A stretch of DNA of 64,000 bases from Duganella rivi. Lineage in GTDB: Bacteria; Pseudomonadota; Gammaproteobacteria; Burkholderiales; Burkholderiaceae_D. Each line of letters opens with the position of its first letter. Positions within the stretch are counted from its first letter, which is position 1. The notes beneath the pieces were generated by a model that saw only the letters and a program-made list of their open reading frames with translations, did not search any database and had not been told where the DNA came from. The stretch is from the NCBI RefSeq assembly GCF_009857435.1, contig NZ_WWCK01000007.1, forward strand, positions 186,001 through 250,000. The letters run 5' to 3'. This document shows positions 48,859-58,461 of the stretch, in pieces. The translations under genes and the position numbers were made by a program.

Positions 48859-49764
48859 ATGAACTTCCTCAAGAACCTGTTCAAGCATCCGGGACGCAGC
48901 ACGGTCATCGCCGTGCCGTTCCTTTGGCTGACGTTTGCTTTCCTGATTCCGTTCCTGATTGTTTTGCGCATCAGCTTTACCGATCTGGATTCCGGCGACG
49001 GCAGCCCGTTCGGCACCTTGATGACGATGGTCGACGGCGTGATTACGCTGAAGGTCAAAATCGCCAACTACCTGTTCATCGCGGAAGATGAACTGTATGC
49101 GCTGACTTATCTTAACTCGATCAAGTTCGCGGCGATTACGGCGGCGCTGTGCCTGGCCATCGGCTATCCGTTCGCCTACTTCATGGCGCGCGCCAAGCCG
49201 GCCATCCGCCCGGTGCTGCTGATGCTGGTGATGATGCCGTTCTGGACTTCCTTCCTGCTGCGTATCTACGCATGGAAGGGCATCCTCGCCAACAACGGTA
49301 TCCTGAATAGCTTCCTGCTCAATCTGGGCGTGATCTCCGAGCCGCTGCACTTGATGAACACGCAGTTCTCGCTGATCATCGGCATGGTGTATGCCTATTT
49401 GCCGTTCATGATCCTGCCGCTGTACGCGAACCTGGTGAAGATGGACGTGCGCTTCATCGAAGCTGCCGCCGACTTGGGCGCCACGCCGTGGCAGACTTTC
49501 TGGCGCGTGACCGTGCCGCTGTCGAAGTCCGGCATCATCGCCGGCACCATGCTGGTGTTTATCCCGGCGGTGGGCGAGTACGTGATTCCTGAGCTGCTGG
49601 GCGGCCCGGAAACGCTGATGATCGGCCGCCAGCTGTGGGACGAATTCTTTACCAATAACGATTGGCCGCTGGCGTCTTCGGTGACGGTAGTGGTGATCCT
49701 GCTGATTCTTGTGCCGATGGCGATCTTCAATAAATATCAGGCGGAACAGGGAGGCCGTAAATGA
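48859..49764 (+). CDS. potB: Polyamine ABC transporter permease (PotB/PotH-type)
   Basis: A 301-residue permease with six membrane helices. The PotB/PotH patterns are PFLIVLRISFTDLDSGDGSP near the first periplasmic loop, PFWTSFLLRIYAWKGILANN and the EAA coupling loop FIEAAADLGATPWQTFWRV. It forms one half of the channel for putrescine or spermidine. Its stop overlaps the next permease start by 4 bp. Confidence 0.92.
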   Translation: MNFLKNLFKHPGRSTVIAVPFLWLTFAFLIPFLIVLRISFTDLDSGDGSPFGTLMTMVDGVITLKVKIANYLFIAEDELYALTYLNSIKFAAITAALCLAIGYPFAYFMARAKPAIRPVLLMLVMMPFWTSFLLRIYAWKGILANNGILNSFLLNLGVISEPLHLMNTQFSLIIGMVYAYLPFMILPLYANLVKMDVRFIEAAADLGATPWQTFWRVTVPLSKSGIIAGTMLVFIPAVGEYVIPELLGGPETLMIGRQLWDEFFTNNDWPLASSVTVVVILLILVPMAIFNKYQAEQGGRK

Positions 49765-50597
49765 CCCAGTTCCTGCATCGCTGGTTCGGGCGCGGCTGGC
49801 TGTCGCTCGGCTACCTGTTCCTGTACATCCCGATCGTGGTATTGGTGGTGTTCTCGTTTAATAGCTCGCGCCAGGACATGGTGTGGAGCGGCTTCTCGCT
49901 GCAATGGTATGCAGCGCTGCTGAACGACCAAGAGATCATCAGCGGCTTCGGGCTGTCGCTGCGCATTGCGCTGCTGACGGCTTGCGGTTCGGTGATCCTC
50001 GGTACGTTTGCGGCGTTTGTGCTGGATCGCTACCAGCGCTTCACCGGCCGCACGCTGTTCACCGGCATGGTGAGCGCGCCGCTGGTGATGCCGGAGGTGA
50101 TTATCGGCTTGTCGCTGCTGCTGATGCTGGTGTCGGTGCAGAAGATGTTCGGTTTCCCGGAGCGCGGCCTCGTGACCATCTGGCTCGGCCACACCTTGCT
50201 GGGCATGGCCTATGCGACGGTGGTGGTGCAATCGCGCTTGCAGGAGATGAACAAGTCGCTGGAAGAAGCAGCGATGGATTTGGGCTGCCGTCCGTTTCAG
50301 GTGTTCTTCCTGGTGACGCTGCCGAACATCAAGCAGGCATTGGGTTCGGCGTGGTTGTTGACCTTTACGCTGTCGCTGGATGATGTGGTGCTGTCTGCCT
50401 TCCTGTCGGGCCCTGGCTCGTCGACCATGCCGATTGTGATCTTCTCGCGCGCGCGCCTGGGTCTTGATCCGCGTGTGAATGCGGTGGCGGCGCTGACCAT
50501 TCTGGTGGTGTCGATTGGCGTGATCGCATCGAGTTTGTATATCGCCCGCGCCGAGCGGCTGCGTTCCAAGCAGCTGGCCGCAGCGGCAAAGGGGTAA
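49761..50597 (+). CDS. potC: Polyamine ABC transporter permease (PotC/PotI-type)
   Basis: A 278-residue permease with six membrane helices: FLYIPIVVLVVFSFNSSRQ at the N-terminus, PLVMPEVIIGLSLLLML, and the coupling loop LEEAAMDLGCRPFQVFFLV. It pairs with the potB product. No substrate-binding protein (PotD/PotF) is encoded next to the operon, so this transporter must use one encoded elsewhere. It is followed by a hairpin and the first 77-bp repeat. Confidence 0.91.
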   Translation: MTQFLHRWFGRGWLSLGYLFLYIPIVVLVVFSFNSSRQDMVWSGFSLQWYAALLNDQEIISGFGLSLRIALLTACGSVILGTFAAFVLDRYQRFTGRTLFTGMVSAPLVMPEVIIGLSLLLMLVSVQKMFGFPERGLVTIWLGHTLLGMAYATVVVQSRLQEMNKSLEEAAMDLGCRPFQVFFLVTLPNIKQALGSAWLLTFTLSLDDVVLSAFLSGPGSSTMPIVIFSRARLGLDPRVNAVAALTILVVSIGVIASSLYIARAERLRSKQLAAAAKG

Positions 50598-50622
50598 ATA
50601 AACAGGGGTGCTGCTGTTAGTA

Positions 50623-50699
50623 CCCCTAACGAAAGGGTCTGACCCCGTACGGGGTCAGACCCTGGCCGCAGTGGTGTGCGGGTTGGGTTAGTGCCGCAT
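50623..50699. repeat. 77-bp repeat, copy A (with a 30-bp perfect palindrome)
   Basis: This segment is repeated at 59797-59873 in inverted orientation with 3 mismatches in 77 bp. Its core 50634-50663 is a perfect 30-bp palindrome whose left half is AGGGTCTGACCCCGT. Copies of such GGGTCTGACCCC palindromes are dispersed in many related genomes as REP-like elements (from memory). A separate AGGGGT/ACCCCT hairpin (50604-50627) lies just before it and may end potABC transcription. Confidence 0.85.
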
Positions 50700-50716
50700 A
50701 TTTTACGTCAACCCCT

Positions 50717-51847
50717 TCAATTTCTATCCCAAGCGGCGCTGGCGATGAAGATCGCCGCGCCGACCCACAGAACGGCCGGCAGTGCATTCACGCCGGCCGT
50801 TTGCATGAGAACCCCCGTCACCAACGGCCCGCTTGCGCTGGTAATACCCCAGCTGGCGTTGACCACTGCGCTGGCCGCGACCAGCGACTGGCCTTGGAAG
50901 CGCTCGCCGCACGCTACCAAGGACAACATGTAGATTGCGCCGGCCACCGCGCCCAGCACCAGCAGCAGCGTCCACCACAGCCACGGCGTGCCCGCCGCGA
51001 AAGGCAGCATGGGCATCAGCACGCACACCGCCACGCCGCAGCCAATGTGCACTTTGCGCCGCCCCACGTGATCGGCCAGCCAGCCGAAGGCGAATTGCAG
51101 CGCAGTGTCGCCGACCAGCACCACGGTGGCCGACAGCACCGCCAGCTCGGTCGCTATGCCATGACGCATGGCGTACAGCGGCAGCAGGCTCAATGCCACG
51201 GTATCAAACATCGCAAAGAAGGCCGCGCCGATGGCGATCATCCACATGCGCGGCAGGATGCGTTGCCATGCGACCGATGGTTCGTCTTCGTGTCCATGTG
51301 CGCCGCCGCCAATCAGCAGCATGCCGGGCAACGCAAGCAGGAACAGCGCGCCGCAGGAAGCGAAGGGCAGTGCGACCTTGCCTGAGAACGCCGCCACCAG
51401 CGCAGGGCCGATTAGCTGGAATAGCGTGAACGCAGTGGTGTAAATCGCTACCACGCGCCCGCGAGAATTCTCCGGCGCGAGCTTGTTGACCCATGCCTCT
51501 CCAATGGTGAACAAGACGCCCATCGACGCGCCAAACGCAAAACGCAGCAAGCCCCATGCAAGCAGGCTATCCGTGGTTTCCATCAGCGCTGTGGACAGTG
51601 CCGCCGCGAGAATCGCGCCGATCATGCAGCCGCGCGGCCCATGGCCAGCCACCCAGCGCGAGACGAAAGGCGCAGCAGCCAGGATGCCGAACGCGCTGAT
51701 GGCAGTAATGATGCCAATGATGCCGGAGCCGATGCCGCGCTGATCCAGCGTCAGCGCGGTTAAAGGAATCGTCGCGCCCAGCCCGAGGCCGACCACGCCG
51801 ATACTGGCGACGAGCGCGGTGAAATCGCGCCAAGGCATGTTCTTCAA
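50717..51847 (-). CDS. MFS transporter
   Basis: A 376-residue major facilitator protein with about 12 membrane helices (first helices FTALVASIGVVGLGLGATIPLT and GIIGIITAISAFGILAAAPFV). The substrate is unknown; its place in the block suggests an amine or related compound. I set the start at the TTG at 51847 because GGAGG lies seven bases before it, while the ATG at 51838 has no suitably spaced site; either is possible. It overlaps the end of the MocR gene by 4 bp on the same strand. Confidence 0.83.
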   Translation of the reverse strand: MKNMPWRDFTALVASIGVVGLGLGATIPLTALTLDQRGIGSGIIGIITAISAFGILAAAPFVSRWVAGHGPRGCMIGAILAAALSTALMETTDSLLAWGLLRFAFGASMGVLFTIGEAWVNKLAPENSRGRVVAIYTTAFTLFQLIGPALVAAFSGKVALPFASCGALFLLALPGMLLIGGGAHGHEDEPSVAWQRILPRMWMIAIGAAFFAMFDTVALSLLPLYAMRHGIATELAVLSATVVLVGDTALQFAFGWLADHVGRRKVHIGCGVAVCVLMPMLPFAAGTPWLWWTLLLVLGAVAGAIYMLSLVACGERFQGQSLVAASAVVNASWGITSASGPLVTGVLMQTAGVNALPAVLWVGAAIFIASAAWDRN

Positions 51848-53331
51848 GCTTGCACCTCCGCCGCGATGAGGGCGCCCAGCTGAAGTCCGTAGTCGGTAAT
51901 CTGCTCGGGCGTGCAGTAAGCATAGCCAACCAGCAGGCCACGCCGCACTTGCGGCTTGAGGTAGTAAGTGGATAGCGCCTTCACCGAGATGTCCAGCGCC
52001 GCTGCACGCTGCGCTAACGCCACGTCGTCTACGCTGTCCGGCAGTTCGACTACCAGGTGCAGGCCGGATTCCTCTTTGGAGATGCTCACGTTTGAAGGCA
52101 GGGCCTGCGTCAGCATGCGGCGCAGTAGTTCGCGCCGTGCGCCGTAGGTCTGGCGTATCTTGCGCACGTGGGTGGTGAAGTGGCCGAGCGTGATGAAATC
52201 GGTGAGTGTCGCTTGCACCGTCAATTGGCCGGGGCGCTGCAAGTCATATAGCGCGCTGCGGAAGGCCGGAATCAGCGCTGGCGGCACCACCAGGTAGCCG
52301 ACTTTGATGCCGGGGTAGAGTACCTTGGAGAAGGTGCCCATGTACAGCACGCGGTCGTCGTTATCGAGGCCTTGCAGCGCGGCCAGCGGGCGGCCGGTGT
52401 AGCGGAATTCGGAGTCGTAGTCGTCTTCCAGTATCCACGCTTCCTTGCGCACGGCGACGTCCAGCAATTCGCGGCGGCGCGCGAGGCTCATCACCGCGCC
52501 GGTTGGATATTGGTGCGATGGCGTCACGTAGATCAGGCGCGGCTTGGTGGCGAGGTCGGATTCATCGAGCGCCATGCCGTCGCTATCGACGGTGATGGGG
52601 CGCAGTTTCAATTCGCGCGCCTGGAACACGCGGCGCGCGCCCCAGTAGCATGGATCTTCCACCCATGCGGTGTCGCCGGCATCGGCCAGCAGTTGGGCGC
52701 ACAGGTCTAGCGATTGCTGCGTGCCCGCCGTGATCATTACCTGTTCAACGTCCACCTTGACGGAGCGCGAAATCCGCAGGTATTCGGTGATGGCCTGGCG
52801 CAGCGGCAGGTGGCCGCCGGACTGGCCATAGTCGAGTAAATCATTACGCGCCTCGCGCCACACGCGGTTTTGCAGCCGTTGCCACAGCTTGAATGGGAAA
52901 GACGAGAAATCAGGATCGCCCGGCGCAAAAGGCTGTATCTCGAATTGCGGCCCGGCCGCGTAGCTGGTCAGCTCCTGCCCGCGCCGCGACAGCTTTGCGG
53001 AGCGTGGCGTGACCTGCGTCTGTGGCGCGGCGCCAACACCGCGCATCGACGCGCTATGCGCTTGTAGGTCGGCCACGTAAGTGCCGCTGCCCTTGGCGCT
53101 AATGACATAACCCTCGGCCGCCAATTGCTCAAACGCCGCGATTACCGTATTGCGCGCAATGCCCAAGTCCCGCGCCAAATCACGGCTGGACGGCAGTTTG
53201 CTGCCCGCGCCAAGCCGCTGCTGGTGGATCGCGGCCTTGGCGGCTTCGTAAAGCCGGCGTTGCTGGGAGAGGCGCGGATGGAAGCCGGTGTGCGCCAGCG
53301 CGGTGGCCAGCAGGTCGGAAGTCGGGGACAT
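51844..53331 (-). CDS. MocR/GntR-family PLP-binding transcriptional regulator
   Basis: A 495-residue fusion: an N-terminal GntR winged helix-turn-helix (about 30-80; SKLPSSRDLARDLGIARNTV) and a C-terminal aminotransferase-like domain with the PLP-binding Lys in TFSKVLYPGIKVGYL. MocR regulators such as GabR and PdxR sense PLP adducts of amines. It is divergent from puuD, and the shared gap holds a direct repeat that could be its binding site. It probably regulates the putrescine genes on the plus strand and the MFS gene it precedes. Confidence 0.92.
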   Translation of the reverse strand: MSPTSDLLATALAHTGFHPRLSQQRRLYEAAKAAIHQQRLGAGSKLPSSRDLARDLGIARNTVIAAFEQLAAEGYVISAKGSGTYVADLQAHSASMRGVGAAPQTQVTPRSAKLSRRGQELTSYAAGPQFEIQPFAPGDPDFSSFPFKLWQRLQNRVWREARNDLLDYGQSGGHLPLRQAITEYLRISRSVKVDVEQVMITAGTQQSLDLCAQLLADAGDTAWVEDPCYWGARRVFQARELKLRPITVDSDGMALDESDLATKPRLIYVTPSHQYPTGAVMSLARRRELLDVAVRKEAWILEDDYDSEFRYTGRPLAALQGLDNDDRVLYMGTFSKVLYPGIKVGYLVVPPALIPAFRSALYDLQRPGQLTVQATLTDFITLGHFTTHVRKIRQTYGARRELLRRMLTQALPSNVSISKEESGLHLVVELPDSVDDVALAQRAAALDISVKALSTYYLKPQVRRGLLVGYAYCTPEQITDYGLQLGALIAAEVQA

Positions 53332-53336
53332 CTACG

Positions 53337-53369
53337 AAGTGGTTCTATCAAATATCAAAAAGTGGCACT
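53337..53369. promoter_or_regulatory. Direct repeat, candidate MocR operator
   Basis: AAGTGGTTCT (53337-53346) and AAGTGGCACT (53360-53369) share 8 of 10 bases with a 23-bp offset, about two helical turns, in the gap between the divergent mocR and puuD genes. Direct repeats two turns apart are typical of MocR binding sites. Confidence 0.4.
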
Positions 53370-53414
53370 CAACATAATACCAAAATAGGCATATCATTTA
53401 GTCAAATCAAATAG

Positions 53415-54179
53415 ATGAAAGCTTCTATGCTCAGCCCCGTCGTCTTGGTTCCTGCGTGCGTCAACCAGATAGGCGCACATCCGTATCACACCGCGCAGCT
53501 TAAGTACGTGGCCGCCGTGGCCGACGGCGCGCACTGCACGCCGCTGATCGTGCCGGCGCTCGGTGCAGCTACCGACTTTGAAGCGCTGCTGGCATTGGCC
53601 GACGGTGTGATGCTGACCGGCTCACCATCTAATGTCCACGCCAGTTTGTATGGCGAAGAAGTGCTCGATCCATCGCTGCCGCAGGACGCAGCGCGCGACG
53701 CCACCACGCTGCCGCTGATCCGCGCCGCCATCAAGCGCGGCATCCCGCTGCTGGCGATCTGCCGCGGCTTCCAGGAAGTGAATGTGGCGCTGGGCGGCAC
53801 GCTGCATCAAGCGGTGCATGTGGTGCCCGGCATGGCCGATCATCGCGAGAACAAGGAACACACGCTAGACCAGCAATACGCGCCGTCGCACCGCGTGCTG
53901 CTGGATCCCGGAGGGCGCATGGCGCAGATACTGGATGGAGCCGCCGAGATCAAAGTCAACTCGCTGCACGGACAAGGCATCAACCAGCTGGCGCCCGGCC
54001 TCACCGCAGAAGCGCGTGCCGACGATGGACTGGTCGAAGCCTACCGCGTAGCGGACGCCAAGGGATTCACGCTGGCGGTACAGTGGCACCCTGAGTGGCG
54101 CTTTTCCGAGAACCCGGACTCCGTCAAATTATTCAGAGCCTTTGGCGACGCCTGCCGCGCCTACAAGGCCACCCGATAA
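53415..54179 (+). CDS. puuD: Gamma-glutamyl-gamma-aminobutyrate hydrolase
   Basis: A 254-residue class I glutamine amidotransferase-like hydrolase that releases GABA from gamma-glutamyl-GABA. Catalytic Cys116 is in LLAICRGFQE, and the His/Glu pair in QWHPEW. Length and pattern match PuuD of the gamma-glutamylated putrescine pathway. No strong Shine-Dalgarno is seen; an alternative ATG lies four codons later (53427). It is the first gene of a puuD-puuA-aminotransferase-puuC-glnT-like run. Confidence 0.9.
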   Translation: MKASMLSPVVLVPACVNQIGAHPYHTAQLKYVAAVADGAHCTPLIVPALGAATDFEALLALADGVMLTGSPSNVHASLYGEEVLDPSLPQDAARDATTLPLIRAAIKRGIPLLAICRGFQEVNVALGGTLHQAVHVVPGMADHRENKEHTLDQQYAPSHRVLLDPGGRMAQILDGAAEIKVNSLHGQGINQLAPGLTAEARADDGLVEAYRVADAKGFTLAVQWHPEWRFSENPDSVKLFRAFGDACRAYKATR

Positions 54180-54197
54180 CAACAACGAGAGAAGCAA

Positions 54198-55568
54198 ATG
54201 GCAATTCGCGAAAACTTTACCTACACCGATATGGATCTGTGGCTCAACGAGAAGCGCGTCACAGAGATTGAATGCCTGGTGCCCGACTTGACCGGCGTGG
54301 CACGCGGGAAGATTCTCCCTCGCGGCAAATTCACGCAGGAGCGTGGCATGCGCATCCCGGAAGCGGTGCTGGGCATGACCGTGACCGGCAACTATCCAAC
54401 CGAGGACGCGGGCTACGACCGCGCCATCTCCACCACCGACCGCGATATGATTTTGAAGGCTGACCCCACCACCATCACCATGGTGCCGTGGGCCACCGAT
54501 CCGACCGCGCAAGTGATCCACGACTGCTACTTCGCCGATGGCCGCCTGGTCGATTTCGCGCCGCGCTCGGTGCTGCGCCGCGTGCTCAAACTTTATGCGG
54601 ATAAAGGCTGGAAGCCAGTGGTGGCGCCGGAACTGGAGTTCTACCTCACGGCAAAAAACAGCGATCCCGATCTGCCTTTGAAACCGCCGATTGGCCGCAG
54701 CGGCCGCGCTGAAACCAGCCGCCAGGTCTATAGCATCGACGCGGTGAATGAATTCGATCCGCTGTTTGAAGACATCTACGATTACTGCGACTTGATGGGA
54801 TTGGACGTCGACACGCTGATTCACGAAATCGGCGCGGGCCAGATGGAGATTAACTTCCTGCATGGCGAGCCGCTGGGCCTTGCCGATAAAGTGTTCTTCT
54901 TTAAGCGCACCTTGCGCGAAGCGGCGCTCAAGCACGATATGTATGCGACCTTCATGGCCAAGCCAATGGCCGGCGAGCCGGGATCGGCGATGCATGTGCA
55001 CCAGAGCGTGGTCGATATCAAGACTGGCAAGAACATCTTCAGCTCCGAGGATGGCTCGGCCTCGCCGCTGTTCAAGCACTACATCGGCGGCTTGCAGCGC
55101 TATATGCCGTCGGCGATGGCGATTGTGGCGCCGTATGTGAATTCATATCGCCGCATCGTGCGCCACACGGCGGCGCCGATCAATATCCAGTGGGGCATGG
55201 ACAACCGCACCGTGGGCTTCCGCGTGCCGGAATCGGGCGTGCAGGATAGACGCGTGGAGAACCGCATCATTGGCGCGGACGCCAATCCGTACCTTGCCTT
55301 GGCGGTGACGCTGGCTTGCGGCTATCTCGGCATGATCGATCAACTGGAGCCGACGCCGATGACGGTGGATAGCGCCTACGATTTGAAAGTCGAGCTGCCG
55401 CAAGGCTTGCCGGAAGCGCTGCAATTGCTGCGCGCAGAGGACAAGCTGCGCACGGTGCTTGGCGATCGCTTCATCGACGTCTACGCGGCGATCAAGGACT
55501 TGGAGCACCAGGAATTCATGACCGTTATCAGCCCGTGGGAGCGCGAGCACCTGCTGCTGCACGTTTAA
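54198..55568 (+). CDS. puuA: Gamma-glutamylputrescine synthetase-like glutamine synthetase (copy 2)
   Basis: A 456-residue PuuA homologue, same length as copy 1 at 46294 and differing in 6 of the first 60 residues. Motifs are APELEFYLTAKN, GAGQMEINFLHGEPL, GSAMHVHQSV and ENRIIGADANPYLAL. It should activate putrescine (or a similar amine) with glutamate, the first step of this pathway. It starts 18 bp after puuD, and the aminotransferase gene follows after 11 bp, so it is operonic. Confidence 0.91.
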   Translation: MAIRENFTYTDMDLWLNEKRVTEIECLVPDLTGVARGKILPRGKFTQERGMRIPEAVLGMTVTGNYPTEDAGYDRAISTTDRDMILKADPTTITMVPWATDPTAQVIHDCYFADGRLVDFAPRSVLRRVLKLYADKGWKPVVAPELEFYLTAKNSDPDLPLKPPIGRSGRAETSRQVYSIDAVNEFDPLFEDIYDYCDLMGLDVDTLIHEIGAGQMEINFLHGEPLGLADKVFFFKRTLREAALKHDMYATFMAKPMAGEPGSAMHVHQSVVDIKTGKNIFSSEDGSASPLFKHYIGGLQRYMPSAMAIVAPYVNSYRRIVRHTAAPINIQWGMDNRTVGFRVPESGVQDRRVENRIIGADANPYLALAVTLACGYLGMIDQLEPTPMTVDSAYDLKVELPQGLPEALQLLRAEDKLRTVLGDRFIDVYAAIKDLEHQEFMTVISPWEREHLLLHV

Positions 55569-55579
55569 GGAGCCGCACC

Positions 55580-56968
55580 ATGAGCAACTACGATACCAAC
55601 GAAATTCAGAAGCTCGATACCGCGCACTACATGCACCCGTTCACCGACCACAAGGCGCTTGGTGAAAAGGGCGTGCGCGTGATGGTGCGCGGCGAGGGCA
55701 TCTATCTGTGGGATTCGGAAGGCAAGAAGATCATCGACGGCATGTCCGGCTTGTGGTGCGTGAACGTGGGCTATGGCCGCACCAGCATTTCGGAGGCGGT
55801 GTACCAGCAGATGGAGACGCTGCCGTTTTATAACAGCTTCTTCAACACCACCAATGTACCGGCGGTGCAGTTGGCCACCAAGCTGGCGCAGATTTCGCCG
55901 CCGCAGTTCAAGCACGTGTACTTCACAGGCTCCGGCTCAGAAGGCAACGACACCAATGTGCGCATGGTGCGCCGTTATTGGGACGTGTTGGGCTACAAGG
56001 ATAGGCATACTATCATCAGCCGTCACAACGCTTACCACGGCAGCACCATGGCCGGCGCGTCGCTGGGCGGTATGTCGGGCATGCACGAGCAAGGCGGCTT
56101 GCCGATTCCGGGCATTGTGCATATCGGCCAGCCGAATTATCTGGAATCCGGCAAGGGCATGACGGAAGAGGAATTCGGCATCGAGGCTGCGTCTTGGCTG
56201 GAGAAGAAGATTCTGGAAGTCGGCGCGGAGAAGGTGGCGGCGTTTATCGGCGAGCCGATTCAAGGCGCGGGCGGCGTGATTATTCCGCCTTCCACTTACT
56301 GGCCGGAGATCCAGCGCATTTGCGACAAGTACGGCATCCTGCTGATTGCGGATGAAGTGATCTGCGGCTTTGGCCGCGTGGGCCGCTGGTTTGCGTCCGA
56401 ACTGTTTGGCATCAAGCCGGATTTGATTACGTTCGCCAAGGGCGTGACTTCGGGCTATGTACCGCTGGGCGGCGTGCTGGTTGGCGACCGCGTGGCCAAG
56501 GTGCTGATCGAGCAGGGTGGCGAATTCAATCACGGCTTCACGTATTCCGGCCATCCGGTGGCGTGTGCGGCGGCGCTGGAAAATATCCGCATCATCGAAG
56601 ATGAAAAACTGATCCAGCGCGTGGCCGAGGAAACCGGGCCTTATCTGAAAAAGCGCTTTGCCGAACTGGCGGATCATCCGCTGGTTGGCTACGCCAATAG
56701 CTGCGGCTTTGTGGCCGGCCTCAATCTGGTGCGCAGCAAGGGCGCGACGGTGCACGATAACGTGGCCTTTGATGAATCGCTGGCGGTTGGCATGGTCTGC
56801 CGCGGCTATATGTTCAACAACGGGATGATTATGCGCGCCGTTGGCGACCGCATGATTATCGCGCCGCCGCTGGTGCTGACCACGGCGCAGATTGACGAGA
56901 TGCTGGCGCTGATCCGTCACTGCCTTGATCTGACGTACGCCGATGTAAAAGAACGCGGCTGGGTGTAA
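55580..56968 (+). CDS. spuC: Class III (omega) aminotransferase, putrescine/polyamine type
   Basis: A 462-residue PLP-dependent class III aminotransferase. The PLP-binding Lys is in ITFAKGVTSGYVPLGG, and the phosphate region in FTGSGSEGNDTNVRM. Patterns DTAHYMHPFTDHKALGEKG and KYGILLIADEVICGFGRVG match the SpuC/putrescine-pyruvate aminotransferase group. It deaminates putrescine or an N-acyl form to the aldehyde. Start set at 55580 with AAGGAG before it. Together with puuC, it could give two routes of putrescine breakdown. Confidence 0.87.
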   Translation: MSNYDTNEIQKLDTAHYMHPFTDHKALGEKGVRVMVRGEGIYLWDSEGKKIIDGMSGLWCVNVGYGRTSISEAVYQQMETLPFYNSFFNTTNVPAVQLATKLAQISPPQFKHVYFTGSGSEGNDTNVRMVRRYWDVLGYKDRHTIISRHNAYHGSTMAGASLGGMSGMHEQGGLPIPGIVHIGQPNYLESGKGMTEEEFGIEAASWLEKKILEVGAEKVAAFIGEPIQGAGGVIIPPSTYWPEIQRICDKYGILLIADEVICGFGRVGRWFASELFGIKPDLITFAKGVTSGYVPLGGVLVGDRVAKVLIEQGGEFNHGFTYSGHPVACAAALENIRIIEDEKLIQRVAEETGPYLKKRFAELADHPLVGYANSCGFVAGLNLVRSKGATVHDNVAFDESLAVGMVCRGYMFNNGMIMRAVGDRMIIAPPLVLTTAQIDEMLALIRHCLDLTYADVKERGWV

Positions 56969-56979
56969 GGAGAATCCAA

Positions 56980-58461
56980 ATGGCGACATGGCATGAGAAA
57001 GCGGCCGCGCTCAAACCGGACGGCCGCGCCTTCATCGGCGGTGAGCGGGTGTGGGCGAAGTCGGAGCAGCAGTTTGAGAATCTTTCGCCCATCGATGGGC
57101 GCAAGCTTGGCATGGTGGCGCGCTGCGATAGCGTGGACGTGGACATCGCGGTAGCTGCGGCGCGCGCGGCGTTTGAAGATGGCCGCTGGTCGGGAAAGTC
57201 GCCGGCGCAGCGCAAGCGCGTGCTGATCAAGTTCGCGGACTTGATGCAGAATTACGGGCAGGAACTGGCGCTGCTGGAAACGCTGGATATGGGTAAGCCG
57301 ATCAAATACAGTCAGGCGGTGGATGTTGGCGGCGCGGCCAACTGCATCCGCTGGTACGGCGAGGCTATCGACAAGATTTACGATGAAATCGCGCCGACGC
57401 CAGCCAACAGCCTTGCACTGATTACGCGCGAACCGGTGGGCGTGGTGGCGGCCATCGTGCCGTGGAATTATCCGATGCTGATGGCGTCCTGGAAGATCGC
57501 GCCGGCGCTGGCGGCGGGGAATAGCGTGGTGCTCAAACCATCCGAGAAATCGCCGCTGACGGCGCTGCGGCTGGCGGAGATCGCGCTGGAAGCAGGCGTG
57601 CCGCCGGGCGTGTTCAATGTGTTGCCAGGTTACGGCGCGGAGGCTGGCGCCGCGCTGGCGCTGCACATGGACGTCGATTGCATTGGCTTTACCGGCTCCA
57701 CGCGCGTCGGCAAGCAGATCATGCAGATGGCGGGGCAGTCCAATCTCAAGCGCGCGTGGACGGAGTTGGGCGGCAAGTCGGCCAACATCGTGTGCGCGGA
57801 TTGCCCGGACTTGGATGCGGCGGTGGAGGCGGCGATAGGCTCCATCTTTTTCAATCAGGGCGAGAGCTGCAATGCGCCTTCGCGCTTGTTCGTGGAAGCG
57901 TCGATCAAGGATCGCTTTATCGAGAAGGCGCTAGCCAAGGTGCCGGACTACGCTCCCGGCGATCCGCTGGATAGCAATACGGTGATGGGCGCGATTGTCG
58001 ATGCCACGCAGTTGAAGACGGTGATGGGCTACATCGAATCCGGCCATGTAGACGGCGCGCGCTTGCTGGCGGGCGGTAAGCAGGTGCGTACTGAAACCGG
58101 CGGCTACTACGTTGAGCCGACCGTGTTCGATCAGGTCAACAGCAGCATGACGATTGCGCGCGAAGAGATCTTCGGGCCGGTGCTGTCGGTGTTGAGTTTC
58201 ACCGATGTGCAGGACGCGGTGCGGCAAGCGAACGATACGCCTTATGGCCTGCATGCCGCCGTGTGGACGGCGGATTTGAGCAAAGCGATTCAGACCTCGC
58301 GTGCTTTGCGCGCTGGGACTGTGCATGTGAACCAGTACGATGGCGACGACATCACGGTGCCGTTTGGCGGCTACAAGCAGTCCGGCAATGGCCGCGACAA
58401 GTCGCTGCACGCATTCGACAAATACACGGAATTGAAAACCACATGGATACAGGTAGGTTAG
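56980..58461 (+). CDS. puuC: Aldehyde dehydrogenase, gamma-glutamyl-gamma-aminobutyraldehyde type
   Basis: A 493-residue NAD(P)-dependent aldehyde dehydrogenase. The catalytic Cys is in FNQGESCNAPSRLF, the general base Glu in WTELGGKSANIV, and the cofactor motif in FTGSTRVGKQI. Order and sequence match PuuC, which oxidises gamma-glutamyl-gamma-aminobutyraldehyde. The 3' end overlaps the next gene by 19 bp in another frame. Start at 56980 follows AAGGAG. Confidence 0.92.
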   Translation: MATWHEKAAALKPDGRAFIGGERVWAKSEQQFENLSPIDGRKLGMVARCDSVDVDIAVAAARAAFEDGRWSGKSPAQRKRVLIKFADLMQNYGQELALLETLDMGKPIKYSQAVDVGGAANCIRWYGEAIDKIYDEIAPTPANSLALITREPVGVVAAIVPWNYPMLMASWKIAPALAAGNSVVLKPSEKSPLTALRLAEIALEAGVPPGVFNVLPGYGAEAGAALALHMDVDCIGFTGSTRVGKQIMQMAGQSNLKRAWTELGGKSANIVCADCPDLDAAVEAAIGSIFFNQGESCNAPSRLFVEASIKDRFIEKALAKVPDYAPGDPLDSNTVMGAIVDATQLKTVMGYIESGHVDGARLLAGGKQVRTETGGYYVEPTVFDQVNSSMTIAREEIFGPVLSVLSFTDVQDAVRQANDTPYGLHAAVWTADLSKAIQTSRALRAGTVHVNQYDGDDITVPFGGYKQSGNGRDKSLHAFDKYTELKTTWIQVG

